Assembly (NCBI GenBank): GCA_015494165.1
Contig: WGBS01000226.1
Coordinates: 1-13,214 of the forward strand
Direction: 5' to 3'
Source of the DNA: Gammaproteobacteria bacterium
GTDB taxonomy: Bacteria; Pseudomonadota; Gammaproteobacteria; S144-34
Length of the DNA: 13,214 bases
Shown here piece after piece: positions 6,373 through 12,531 of the stretch; the stretch's first letter is position 1, and every line of letters starts with the position of its first letter. Both the position numbers and the translations under genes were made by a program. The notes under the pieces were generated by a model. That model had not been told where the DNA came from and did not search any database. It was given only the letters and a program-made list of their open reading frames with translations.

Positions 6373-8373
6373 TCAGCCGCCGAGGGTCTCCTCCACGGCG
6401 CGCGCCACGTTCTCCGCGGTGAACCCGAAGTGCTCGAACAGGACCTTGCCCGGCGCCGACTCGCCGAAGCGGTCGATGCCGACCACGCGTCCGCGGCAGC
6501 CGACGTAGCGGTGCCAGTAGGGGGTGGTCCCGGCCTCTACCGCCACGCGCGCCTGCACCGACGAGGGCAGCACGGACTCGCGCCAGGCCTCGTCCTGGGC
6601 GTCGAAGACCTCGGCGCAGGGCATGGAGACCACGCGCACGCGCCGCCCGCGCTCGGCGAGCAGGCGCTGCGCCTCCAGGGCGAGCGCCACCTCCGAGCCG
6701 GTGGCGATGACGATCGCCTCGGGCGTGCCCTCGCAGTCCGAGATCACATAGCCTCCGCGCGCGGCGGCCGCGAGCTGCTCGGGCGTGCGCGCCTGCGCCT
6801 TGAGGCCCTGGCGCGTGAGCACCAGCGCCGTCGGCCCGTCGCGGCGCTCGATGGCCGCGCGCCAGGCGACCGCAGTCTCGGCGCCGTCGCAGGGGCGCCA
6901 GACGTGCATGTTGGGGATGAGCCTCAGGCTCGCGACGTGCTCGATGGGCTGGTGCGTGGGCCCGTCCTCGCCCAGGCCGATGGAGTCGTGGGTGTAGACG
7001 TAGACCACCCCCAGCCCCATGAGCGCGGACATGCGCACGGCGTTGCGCGCGTAGTCCGAGAACACCAGGAAGGTGCCGCCGTAGGGGATGAAGCCGCCGT
7101 GCAGGGCGAGCCCGTTCATGATCGCCGACATGCCGAACTCGCGCACGCCGTAGTAGACGTAGTTGCCGTCGGGGTCGTCCTTGGAGATGCCCTTGGAGCC
7201 CGACCAGATCGTGTTGTTGGAGCCGGCGAGGTCGGCCGAGCCGCCGATCAGCTCCGGGAGCTTCGGCCCGTAGCCCTCGAGCGCCACCTGCGATGCCTTG
7301 CGCGTGGCCATATCCTTGGCCTCGGCCTGCACCTTCTCGATGAAGGCGCGCGCGTGCTCGGCCCAGCCTTCGGGAAGCCTGCCCTCCATGCGGCGCTCGA
7401 ACTCGGCGGCGAGCTCCGGATAGGCCTTGCGGTAGGCCTCGAAGCGCTCGCGCCACTCCGCCTCGAGGCGCGCGCCCTTCTCGCGCGCGTCCCAGCCCTT
7501 GTAGATCTCCTCGGGGATGACGAAGGGCGGGTGCGGCCAGCCGATGTTCTCGCGCGTGGCCTGCACCTCGTCCTCGCCCAGGGGCGCGCCGTGGCAGTCG
7601 TGCGAGCCGCACAGGTTGGGCGCACCGTAGCCGATCACGGTCTTGCAGCAGATGAGCGAGGGCTTGTCGGTGACCGCGCGCGCCTCCTCGATGGCGCGGC
7701 GGATGGCCTCGGGGTCATGGCCGTCCACGCCCGGCACCACGTGCCAGCCGTAGGCCTCGAAGCGCTTGGGGGTGTCGTCGGTGAACCAGCCCTCGACGTG
7801 GCCGTCGATGGAGATGCCGTTGTCGTCGTAGAAGGCGATCAGCTTGCCCAGCCCCCAGGTGCCGGCGAGCGAGCAGGCCTCGTGCGAGATGCCCTCCATC
7901 AGGCAGCCGTCGCCCAGGAAGACGTAGGTCCAGTGGTCGACGATGGTGTGGCCCTCGCGGTTGAAGTGCGCGGCGAGCACCTTCTCGGCGAGCGCCATGC
8001 CGACGGCGTTGGTGATGCCCTGCCCGAGGGGGCCGGTGGTGGTCTCCACGCCCGGCGTGAGGCCGTACTCGGGGTGGCCCGGCGTCTTGGAGTGGAGCTG
8101 GCGGAAGTTCTTGATGTCGTCGATGCTGAGGTCGTAGCCCGTCAGGTGCAGCACGGCGTAGAGCAGCATGGAGCCGTGGCCGTTCGAGAGCACGAAGCGG
8201 TCGCGGTCCCACCACTTCGGGTTCGCCGGGTTGTGGCGCATGTAGTCGTTCCACAGCACCTCGGCGATGTCCGCCATGCCCATGGGCATGCCGGGATGGC
8301 CTGAGTTGGCCTTCTGGACCGCATCCATGCTGAGGGCACGGATCGCGTTGGCCAGGTCTTTACGCGAAGGCAT
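6373..8373 (-). CDS. tkt: Transketolase
   Basis: Thiamine-diphosphate enzyme moving two-carbon ketol units between sugar phosphates in the pentose phosphate and Calvin pathways. 666 residues, the full family length (about 660-670). Seen: N-terminal SGHPGMPMGMAD with H26, GHGSM at 65-69, TTGPLGQG at 112-119, the ThDP/Mg motif GDGCLMEG beginning at 154 with N185 in FYDDNGISIDG, the catalytic Glu (E412) in VREFGMSAIMNG, and GEDGPTHQPIEH (468-479). An upstream in-frame extension is open, but the ATG at 8371-8373 has a good GGGGAGAAGG site and gives the normal N-terminus. It is the first gene of the cluster and diverges from the phnD-like gene. A candidate promoter lies about 215 nt upstream, so the leader would be long and structured. 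Confidence 0.97.
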   Translation of the reverse strand: MPSRKDLANAIRALSMDAVQKANSGHPGMPMGMADIAEVLWNDYMRHNPANPKWWDRDRFVLSNGHGSMLLYAVLHLTGYDLSIDDIKNFRQLHSKTPGHPEYGLTPGVETTTGPLGQGITNAVGMALAEKVLAAHFNREGHTIVDHWTYVFLGDGCLMEGISHEACSLAGTWGLGKLIAFYDDNGISIDGHVEGWFTDDTPKRFEAYGWHVVPGVDGHDPEAIRRAIEEARAVTDKPSLICCKTVIGYGAPNLCGSHDCHGAPLGEDEVQATRENIGWPHPPFVIPEEIYKGWDAREKGARLEAEWRERFEAYRKAYPELAAEFERRMEGRLPEGWAEHARAFIEKVQAEAKDMATRKASQVALEGYGPKLPELIGGSADLAGSNNTIWSGSKGISKDDPDGNYVYYGVREFGMSAIMNGLALHGGFIPYGGTFLVFSDYARNAVRMSALMGLGVVYVYTHDSIGLGEDGPTHQPIEHVASLRLIPNMHVWRPCDGAETAVAWRAAIERRDGPTALVLTRQGLKAQARTPEQLAAAARGGYVISDCEGTPEAIVIATGSEVALALEAQRLLAERGRRVRVVSMPCAEVFDAQDEAWRESVLPSSVQARVAVEAGTTPYWHRYVGCRGRVVGIDRFGESAPGKVLFEHFGFTAENVARAVEETLGG

Positions 8374-8448
8374 GACCTTCTCCCCTGTTTCGGCGAATGT
8401 CTGGTTCCAGCAGCCCGACCCTCCGGCGCGGCGCGACATGCGCACCCT

Positions 8449-8466
8449 CCCGCCCGCGCGGGCGGG
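8449..8466 (-). other. 18-bp perfect palindrome in the tkt leader
   Basis: CCCGCCCGC followed directly by its reverse complement GCGGGCGGG. In the predicted tkt mRNA it lies about 75-95 nt upstream of the start codon and would fold into a GC hairpin. No T-tract follows, so it is not a terminator. It may be an operator or a leader structure. Confidence 0.5.
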
Positions 8467-8563
8467 TCCGCGCCTGCCGGGGCCACCCCCGGGCAGAAGA
8501 GGATTCGACGCTCTGTGCGCTCCGGCGCCCCGCGGGCCGTGCGTTGCGGCGCCGCGGAACGGA

Positions 8564-8578
8564 CATCGCTGCGCGATG
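8564..8578. promoter_or_regulatory. CATCGC-TGC-GCGATG dyad at the predicted tkt start site
   Basis: Perfect 6-bp arms around a 3-bp centre. It lies immediately downstream of the candidate minus-strand -10 box (8587-8592), covering roughly the +1 to +16 region. A dyad at this place is typical for a repressor operator. No binding protein can be named from sequence alone. Confidence 0.35.
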
Positions 8579-8586
8579 AAACGCTT

Positions 8587-8615
8587 ATTTTCCCCGAGCC
8601 CCCCCTGCCTAGCAA
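8587..8615 (-). promoter_or_regulatory. Candidate sigma-70 promoter of the tkt cluster
   Basis: On the minus strand TTGCTA (8610-8615) and GAAAAT (8587-8592) are separated by exactly 17 bp, each matching four of six consensus bases. It is the most AT-rich spot upstream of tkt. Transcription would begin near 8580, leaving a leader of just over 200 nt. Confidence 0.4.
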
Positions 8616-8693
8616 GGCGGCGGGCACCGCCCAGAGGAATGCCGTTCGTCGGCGCGCACCTGCCGCTGCGTCCTGCGGCAGCCTGCCGGCGCC

Positions 8694-8722
8694 TTGCGCA
8701 GGCCGCCGGCGCCACCTAGACT
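8694..8722 (+). promoter_or_regulatory. Candidate promoter of the phnD-like gene
   Basis: TTGCGC (8694-8699), 17-bp spacer, TAGACT (8717-8722). Three and four of six consensus bases match, with ideal spacing. The metK upstream region has GTGCGC, 17 bp, TAGACT at 9655-9683, and this repeated arrangement strengthens both calls. Confidence 0.5.
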
Positions 8723-8772
8723 CGCTGGCGTAATTCCTTGATAACAAAGGAAGCAAAGCGGAGGGTCGATCC

Positions 8773-9609
8773 GTGAGCACCCCTGACGGCACCACCCGGT
8801 GGCTGCGGCGCCTGCCCGCCACCTTCTCCTGTCTCGTCCTCGCGCTCGCCACCGTGGCCGGCCTGCTCCCGGGCCGGGCCTTGGCCGACACCTACACCTT
8901 CGTCGTCCAGCCCATCCTGCCGCCTGCGCAGACCCGCAAGGCCTTCCAGCCGCTGGCCGACTACCTCAGCCGGCGGACCGGCCACGAGATCCGGCTCGTC
9001 ACGGCGGTCAACTTCCTCGCCTACTGGGCGCGCATGAAGCGCGGCGACTACGACCTCATCCTTGACGCGGCCCACTTCACGGACTGGCGCGTCAAGAACC
9101 TCGGCTACGTGGTGCTGGCCAAGATCCCGGACACGGTCAGCTACAGCCTCGTGACCGCCGAGGACACCCTGGTGCTGGAGCCCTCGGAGCTCATCGGCAA
9201 GCCGGTGGCCACCATCGGCTCGCCGAGCCTCGGCGCCGTGCGCCTGGCGCAGATGTTCCCCAACCCGCTGCGCCAGCCGGTGACGGTCGAGGTGGACAAC
9301 TCGCGCGACGCGATCGAGGCGGTGCTCAAGGGCCGCGCCATGGGCGCCATCGTGCCCTCGCCCCTGGTCGGCGCCTTCCCCCTCAACGTCGTCACCACCA
9401 CCGAGCCCGTGCCGCACATCGCCTTCTCGGCCTCGCCCGAGGTGCCGGAGGCGGTGCGCAAGGCCCTGCGCAAGGCGCTCGTCGAGGCCGACCGCACCCC
9501 CGACGGCCAGGCCATGCTCAAAGCGATCAACTTCCCGCGCTTCGTGCCCGCCGACGAGAAGGTCTACGACGGCTACGCCAAGCTGCTCGAGGGCATCTGG
9601 GGCTACTGA
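8773..9609 (+). CDS. PhnD-like periplasmic substrate-binding protein (orphan)
   Basis: Resembles the phosphate/phosphite/phosphonate ABC-transporter binding-protein family (PhnD-like). 278 residues. A signal peptide is visible: RRLPATFS, then hydrophobic CLVLALATVAGLL, then an ALA|D cleavage site after residue 38; no lipobox is seen. The mature part has the two-lobe features of the family, such as FQPLADYLSRRTGHEIRLV (about 58-76), YDLILDAAHFTDWR (about 93-106) and the hinge-region GKPVATIGSPSLGAVR. The start is GTG with GGAGGG seven bases upstream. No permease or ATPase gene lies nearby; the neighbours are tkt (divergent) and metK. Orphan PhnD-like proteins can be sensors or partners of remote transporters, so the ligand is unknown here and phosphonate should not be assumed. 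Family confidence is good, function low. Confidence 0.85.
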   Translation: MSTPDGTTRWLRRLPATFSCLVLALATVAGLLPGRALADTYTFVVQPILPPAQTRKAFQPLADYLSRRTGHEIRLVTAVNFLAYWARMKRGDYDLILDAAHFTDWRVKNLGYVVLAKIPDTVSYSLVTAEDTLVLEPSELIGKPVATIGSPSLGAVRLAQMFPNPLRQPVTVEVDNSRDAIEAVLKGRAMGAIVPSPLVGAFPLNVVTTTEPVPHIAFSASPEVPEAVRKALRKALVEADRTPDGQAMLKAINFPRFVPADEKVYDGYAKLLEGIWGY

Positions 9610-9644
9610 GGCCCGCCGCGGCCGGGGCCTCCGGGCCACCGAGG

Positions 9645-9664
9645 GCCGGCGCGGGTGCGCCGGC
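9645..9664. other. GCCGGCGC-GGGT-GCGCCGGC hairpin downstream of the phnD-like gene
   Basis: Perfect 8-bp arms around a 4-base loop, 35 bases after the phnD-like stop. No T-tract follows, so termination would need Rho. The right half overlaps the proposed metK -35 box, so if formed in DNA or RNA it could link the end of one unit with the start of the next. Confidence 0.45.
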
Positions 9665-9683
9665 GCGGGCGAGGCGCTAGACT
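9655..9683 (+). promoter_or_regulatory. Candidate metK promoter
   Basis: GTGCGC (9655-9660), 17-bp spacer, TAGACT (9678-9683), nearly the same as the arrangement before the phnD-like gene. Start would be near 9690, giving a leader of about 65-70 nt that includes a GGGGC-GCAC-GCCCC hairpin (near 9725-9738) just before the ribosome site. Confidence 0.45.
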
Positions 9684-9757
9684 GTGGCGCCTGCCGGCCG
9701 CGGCCGCCGGCGCACGAGCGGGGCGGGGCGCACGCCCCCCACGGCACGGGAGCAGCG

Positions 9758-10936
9758 ATGGCAGCGGAACAGGTCTTCACCTCGGAATCGGTCTCGGAAG
9801 GCCACCCGGACAAGATCGCCGACCAGGTCTCGGACGCGATCCTCGACGCGATCCTCGCCCGCGACCGCCACGCGCGCGTCGCCTGCGAGACGCTCGTCAA
9901 GACCGGGCTCGTCATGCTGGCCGGCGAGATCACCACCGACGCCGCCGTCGACTACGAGTCGGTCGTGCGCGAGACCGTCACGGGCATCGGCTACGACAGC
10001 TCCGAGATCGGCTTCGACGGCGCGACCTGCGCCGTGCTGGTGGCGATCGGCAAGCAGTCGCCCGACATCCGCCGCGGCGTCGACCGCGGCGACCCCAAGG
10101 CGCAGGGGGCCGGCGACCAGGGCATGATGTTCGGCTACGCCACGGACGAGACCGATGTCCTCATGCCCGCGCCCATCCACTACGCCCACCGCCTCGTGCA
10201 GCGCCAGGCGGAGCTGCGCCGCAGCGGGCGGCTGCCGTGGCTGCGCCCCGACGCCAAGAGCCAGGTGACGGTGCGCTACCGCGACGGCCGCCCGGTGGCG
10301 GTCGACGCCGTCGTGCTCTCGACCCAGCACGCCCCGGACGTCCATACCGAGGCCCTGCGCGAGGCGGTGATGGAGGAGATCATCAAGCCCGTGATCCCGG
10401 CGGGCTGGCTGCACCGCAGCACGCGCTACCACATCAACCCCACGGGGCGCTTCGTCATCGGCGGCCCCATGGGGGACGCCGGCCTCACCGGCCGCAAGAT
10501 CATCGTCGACACCTACGGCGGCATGGCGCGCCACGGCGGCGGCGCCTTCTCCGGCAAGGACCCCTCCAAGGTCGACCGCTCGGCCGCCTACGCCGGCCGC
10601 TACGTGGCCAAGAACGTGGTCGCCGCGGGGCTCGCGGCGCGCTGCGAGATCCAGGTCTCCTATGCCATCGGGGTGGCCGAGCCGACCTCGATCAGCGTGC
10701 AGACCTTCGGCACGGGGCGCATCCCGGACGAGCGCATCGCCGAGCTCGTGCGCGCGCACTTCGACCTGCGCCCCGGCGGCATCATCGAGATGCTCGACCT
10801 GCTGCGCCCGATCTACCGCAAGACGGCGGCCTACGGCCACTTCGGGCGCGAGGAGCCGGAGTTCAGCTGGGAGCGCACGGACAAGGCCGAGGCGCTGCGC
10901 GCCGACGCCGGCCTGCCCGAGGCGCGCAGCGCCTGA
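9758..10936 (+). CDS. metK: S-adenosylmethionine synthetase (methionine adenosyltransferase)
   Basis: Makes S-adenosylmethionine from methionine and ATP, releasing phosphate and pyrophosphate; cytoplasmic, tetrameric in the family. 392 residues, matching the usual 380-400. Seen: FTSESVSEGHPDKIADQVSD (7-26) with H16 and D18 at the ATP/metal site, the GAGDQGMMFGYA loop (117-128), HINPTGRFVIGGP (225-237), and the phosphate-binding GGGAFSGKDPSKVDRSAAY (260-278). All key motifs are intact. The ATG at 9758 has GGGAG five bases upstream. First of three plus-strand methyl-cycle genes; the next, ahcY, starts 88 nt downstream. No SAM-binding riboswitch could be recognised in the leader. Confidence 0.97.
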   Translation: MAAEQVFTSESVSEGHPDKIADQVSDAILDAILARDRHARVACETLVKTGLVMLAGEITTDAAVDYESVVRETVTGIGYDSSEIGFDGATCAVLVAIGKQSPDIRRGVDRGDPKAQGAGDQGMMFGYATDETDVLMPAPIHYAHRLVQRQAELRRSGRLPWLRPDAKSQVTVRYRDGRPVAVDAVVLSTQHAPDVHTEALREAVMEEIIKPVIPAGWLHRSTRYHINPTGRFVIGGPMGDAGLTGRKIIVDTYGGMARHGGGAFSGKDPSKVDRSAAYAGRYVAKNVVAAGLAARCEIQVSYAIGVAEPTSISVQTFGTGRIPDERIAELVRAHFDLRPGGIIEMLDLLRPIYRKTAAYGHFGREEPEFSWERTDKAEALRADAGLPEARSA

Positions 10937-10952
10937 GCCGGCCGAAGGGGTC

Positions 10953-10958
10953 TACAAT
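10953..10958 (+). promoter_or_regulatory. Candidate -10 box upstream of ahcY
   Basis: TACAAT, five of six consensus bases, 16 nt after the metK stop codon. The hexamer 17 bp upstream (CGCCTG) is not a good -35. A very similar TACAAT sits in the pyk-fba gap. The short distance from metK means ahcY may be both co-transcribed and independently started. Confidence 0.35.
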
Positions 10959-10970
10959 CTTCTCCGGTGC

Positions 10971-10982
10971 CGGACATGTCCG
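10971..10982. promoter_or_regulatory. 12-bp perfect palindrome CGGACATGTCCG, candidate operator
   Basis: Lies between the TACAAT box and the ahcY ribosome site, at about +6 to +17 of a transcript started from that box, a common place for a repressor. SAH-cycle genes in other proteobacteria are controlled by regulators such as SahR (ArsR family) or by SAH riboswitches. I cannot match this site to a known motif. Confidence 0.35.
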
Positions 10983-11024
10983 CTGCCGCGACGGCGGCGG
11001 CGCACGATTGAGGGAGGAGCCGCG

Positions 11025-12443
11025 ATGAGCAGCCAGCCCGCACGCGAGCGCGAGGCCGACTTCCACGTCAAGGACCTGTCGCTGGCCGAGTGGGGCCGCA
11101 AGGAGATCCGCATCGCCGAGACGGAGATGCCGGGGCTGATGGCGGTGCGCGAGGAGTACCGCGGGCAGAAGCCGCTCGCCGGCGCGCGCATCGCCGGCTG
11201 CCTGCACATGACGATCCAGACCGCGGTCCTGATCGAGACCCTGGTCGAGCTCGGCGCCGAGGTGCGCTGGGCCTCGTGCAACATCTTCTCCACCCAGGAC
11301 CATGCGGCGGCCGCCATCGCCGCGCGCGGCATCCCGGTCTTCGCCTACAAGGGCGAGACGCTCGAGGACTACTGGGAGTTCGTGCACCGCATCTTCGAGT
11401 GGCACGACGGCGGCACGGCCAACATGATCCTCGACGACGGCGGCGACGCCACGCTGGTCGTCCACCTGGGCGCGCGCGCCGAGCGGGACCCGAGCGTGCT
11501 GGACGACCCGCAGAACGAGGAGGAGCGCGTGCTCTACGCCGCCATCCGGCGCCGCCTGCGCGAGCGCCCGGGCTGGTACGGCGAGCTCGCGCGCAGCATC
11601 CGCGGCGTCACCGAGGAGACCACCACCGGTGTGCACCGGCTCTATCACATGGCCGAGCGCTGCGAGCTGCTCTTCCCCGCCATCAACGTCAACGACTCGG
11701 TGACCAAGTCCAAGTTCGACAACACCTACGGCTGCCGCGAGTCCCTGATCGACGGCATCAAGCGCGCCACCGACGTCATGATCGCCGGCAAGATCGCCGT
11801 CGTGTGCGGCTACGGCGAGGTCGGCAAGGGCTGCGCCCAGGCCCTGCGCGGCATGGGGGCGACGGTGTGGGTGACCGAGATCGACCCCATCTGCGCGCTG
11901 CAGGCGCTGATGGAGGGCTACCGCGTGGTCACCATGGACGATGCCTGCGAGGTGGCCGACATCTTCGTGACGGCCACCGGCAACGTCAACGTCATCACCC
12001 ACGACCACATGCGGCGCATGAAGGACGAGGCCATCGTCTGCAACATCGGACACTTCGACTCCGAGATCGACGTCGCCAGCCTGCGCCAGTACCCGTGGGA
12101 GAACATCAAGCCCCAGGTGGACCACGTCATCTTTCCCGACGGGAAGAAGATCATCCTGCTCGCCGAGGGGCGACTGGTGAACCTGGGATGCGCCACGGGC
12201 CACCCCTCCTTCGTCATGTCGGCCTCCTTCACCAACCAGGTGATCGCCCAGATCGAGCTCTGGAACCATCCCGAGCGCTACGAGCGCCGCGTCTACATGC
12301 TTCCCAAGAAGCTCGACGAGAAGGTCGCGCGCCTGCACCTCGGCAAGCTGGGCGCGAAGCTCACGCGCCTGACCCCGGAGCAGGCCGAGTACATCGGCGT
12401 GCCCGTGGACGGGCCCTACAAGCCCGACCATTACCGCTATTGA
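11025..12443 (+). CDS. ahcY: Adenosylhomocysteinase (S-adenosylhomocysteine hydrolase)
   Basis: Reversibly splits S-adenosylhomocysteine to adenosine and homocysteine, relieving product inhibition of methyltransferases; NAD-dependent, cytoplasmic. 472 residues, typical of the long bacterial form. Seen: substrate domain with GCLHMTIQTA (58-67), WASCNIFSTQDHAAAAI (82-98) and DDGGDAT (137-143); the extra segment of about 40 residues around 150-190 found in many bacterial enzymes; EETTTGVHRLY (197-207); NVNDSVTKSKFDN (221-233) with the conserved Lys and Asp; Rossmann motif GYGEVGKG (262-269); and the C-terminal KPDHYRY signature that reaches the partner active site. AGGGAGGAG precedes the ATG at 11025. 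The gene follows metK and precedes metF, giving an SAM-cycle group. A heptamer repeat island starts at the base after the stop codon. Confidence 0.97.
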   Translation: MSSQPAREREADFHVKDLSLAEWGRKEIRIAETEMPGLMAVREEYRGQKPLAGARIAGCLHMTIQTAVLIETLVELGAEVRWASCNIFSTQDHAAAAIAARGIPVFAYKGETLEDYWEFVHRIFEWHDGGTANMILDDGGDATLVVHLGARAERDPSVLDDPQNEEERVLYAAIRRRLRERPGWYGELARSIRGVTEETTTGVHRLYHMAERCELLFPAINVNDSVTKSKFDNTYGCRESLIDGIKRATDVMIAGKIAVVCGYGEVGKGCAQALRGMGATVWVTEIDPICALQALMEGYRVVTMDDACEVADIFVTATGNVNVITHDHMRRMKDEAIVCNIGHFDSEIDVASLRQYPWENIKPQVDHVIFPDGKKIILLAEGRLVNLGCATGHPSFVMSASFTNQVIAQIELWNHPERYERRVYMLPKKLDEKVARLHLGKLGAKLTRLTPEQAEYIGVPVDGPYKPDHYRY

Positions 12444-12500
12444 GGTTTACAGTCTGCGGTTGACAGTTTACGGTCCACCGTAAACCGTACACCGTCGACT
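12444..12500. repeat. Heptamer island between ahcY and metF (forward then inverted units)
   Basis: Exact 7-bp periodicity begins at the base after the ahcY stop. Forward units are GGTTTAC, AGTCTGC, GGTTGAC, AGTTTAC and GGTCCAC (12444-12478). After one base come inverted units GTAAACC, GTACACC and GTCGACT (12480-12500), whose reverse complements (GGTTTAC, GGTGTAC, AGTCGAC) belong to the same family. The junction forms a perfect dyad with 9-bp arms (12466-12474 and 12477-12485) that extends imperfectly outward. Unit consensus RGTYNRC overlaps that of the island at 1081-1300, though the copies here are individually more diverged. Confidence 0.85.
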
Positions 12501-12520
12501 GCTGGCTGGCGTCAGCCAGC
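12501..12520 (+). other. GCTGGCTG-GCGT-CAGCCAGC hairpin before metF
   Basis: Perfect 8-bp stem and 4-base loop directly after the heptamer island and 8-11 bases before the possible metF starts. It occupies the place where a Shine-Dalgarno sequence would normally be. No T-tract follows, so it is more likely a translational or Rho-linked element than an intrinsic terminator. Confidence 0.55.
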
Positions 12521-12531
12521 CGCCTTCCGTG

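Larger units (their letters stand above)
8374..8772. other. 399-bp divergent intergenic region between tkt and the phnD-like gene
   Basis: No gene is supported here. It holds the tkt leader with several GC-rich dyads (including 8449-8466 and an imperfect CTGCC-GGGG hairpin near 8475-8497), a dyad at 8564-8578, a minus-strand promoter candidate (8587-8615), a plus-strand promoter candidate (8694-8722) and a TTCCTT-N7-AAGGAA dyad (8734-8752) before the phnD-like ribosome site. The roughly 80 bp between the two -35 boxes is where a shared regulator could bind. No recognisable CbbR or other operator could be assigned with confidence. Confidence 0.6.

Noticed and set aside
8374..8715. N-terminal extension of transketolase upstream of 8373
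   Set aside because: The start at 8373 has a good ribosome site and gives the normal family N-terminus. The extension is Ala/Arg-rich and contains the candidate promoter and dyads.
8716..9936. Minus-strand open frame of 406 codons over the phnD-like gene and the start of metK
   Set aside because: The plus strand carries a signal peptide, binding-protein motifs and MetK motifs. The minus product is low-complexity and spans two plus-strand genes.
10937..11024. SAH riboswitch upstream of ahcY
   Set aside because: The gap is short and I could not see the conserved GAGGAGCG-type core of that class; the GGGAGGAG present is the ribosome site. A covariance-model search would settle it.
12466..12520. 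Intrinsic terminator after ahcY
   Set aside because: Both dyads are strong, but neither is followed by a T-tract on the plus strand, so only Rho-dependent or partial termination could be proposed.
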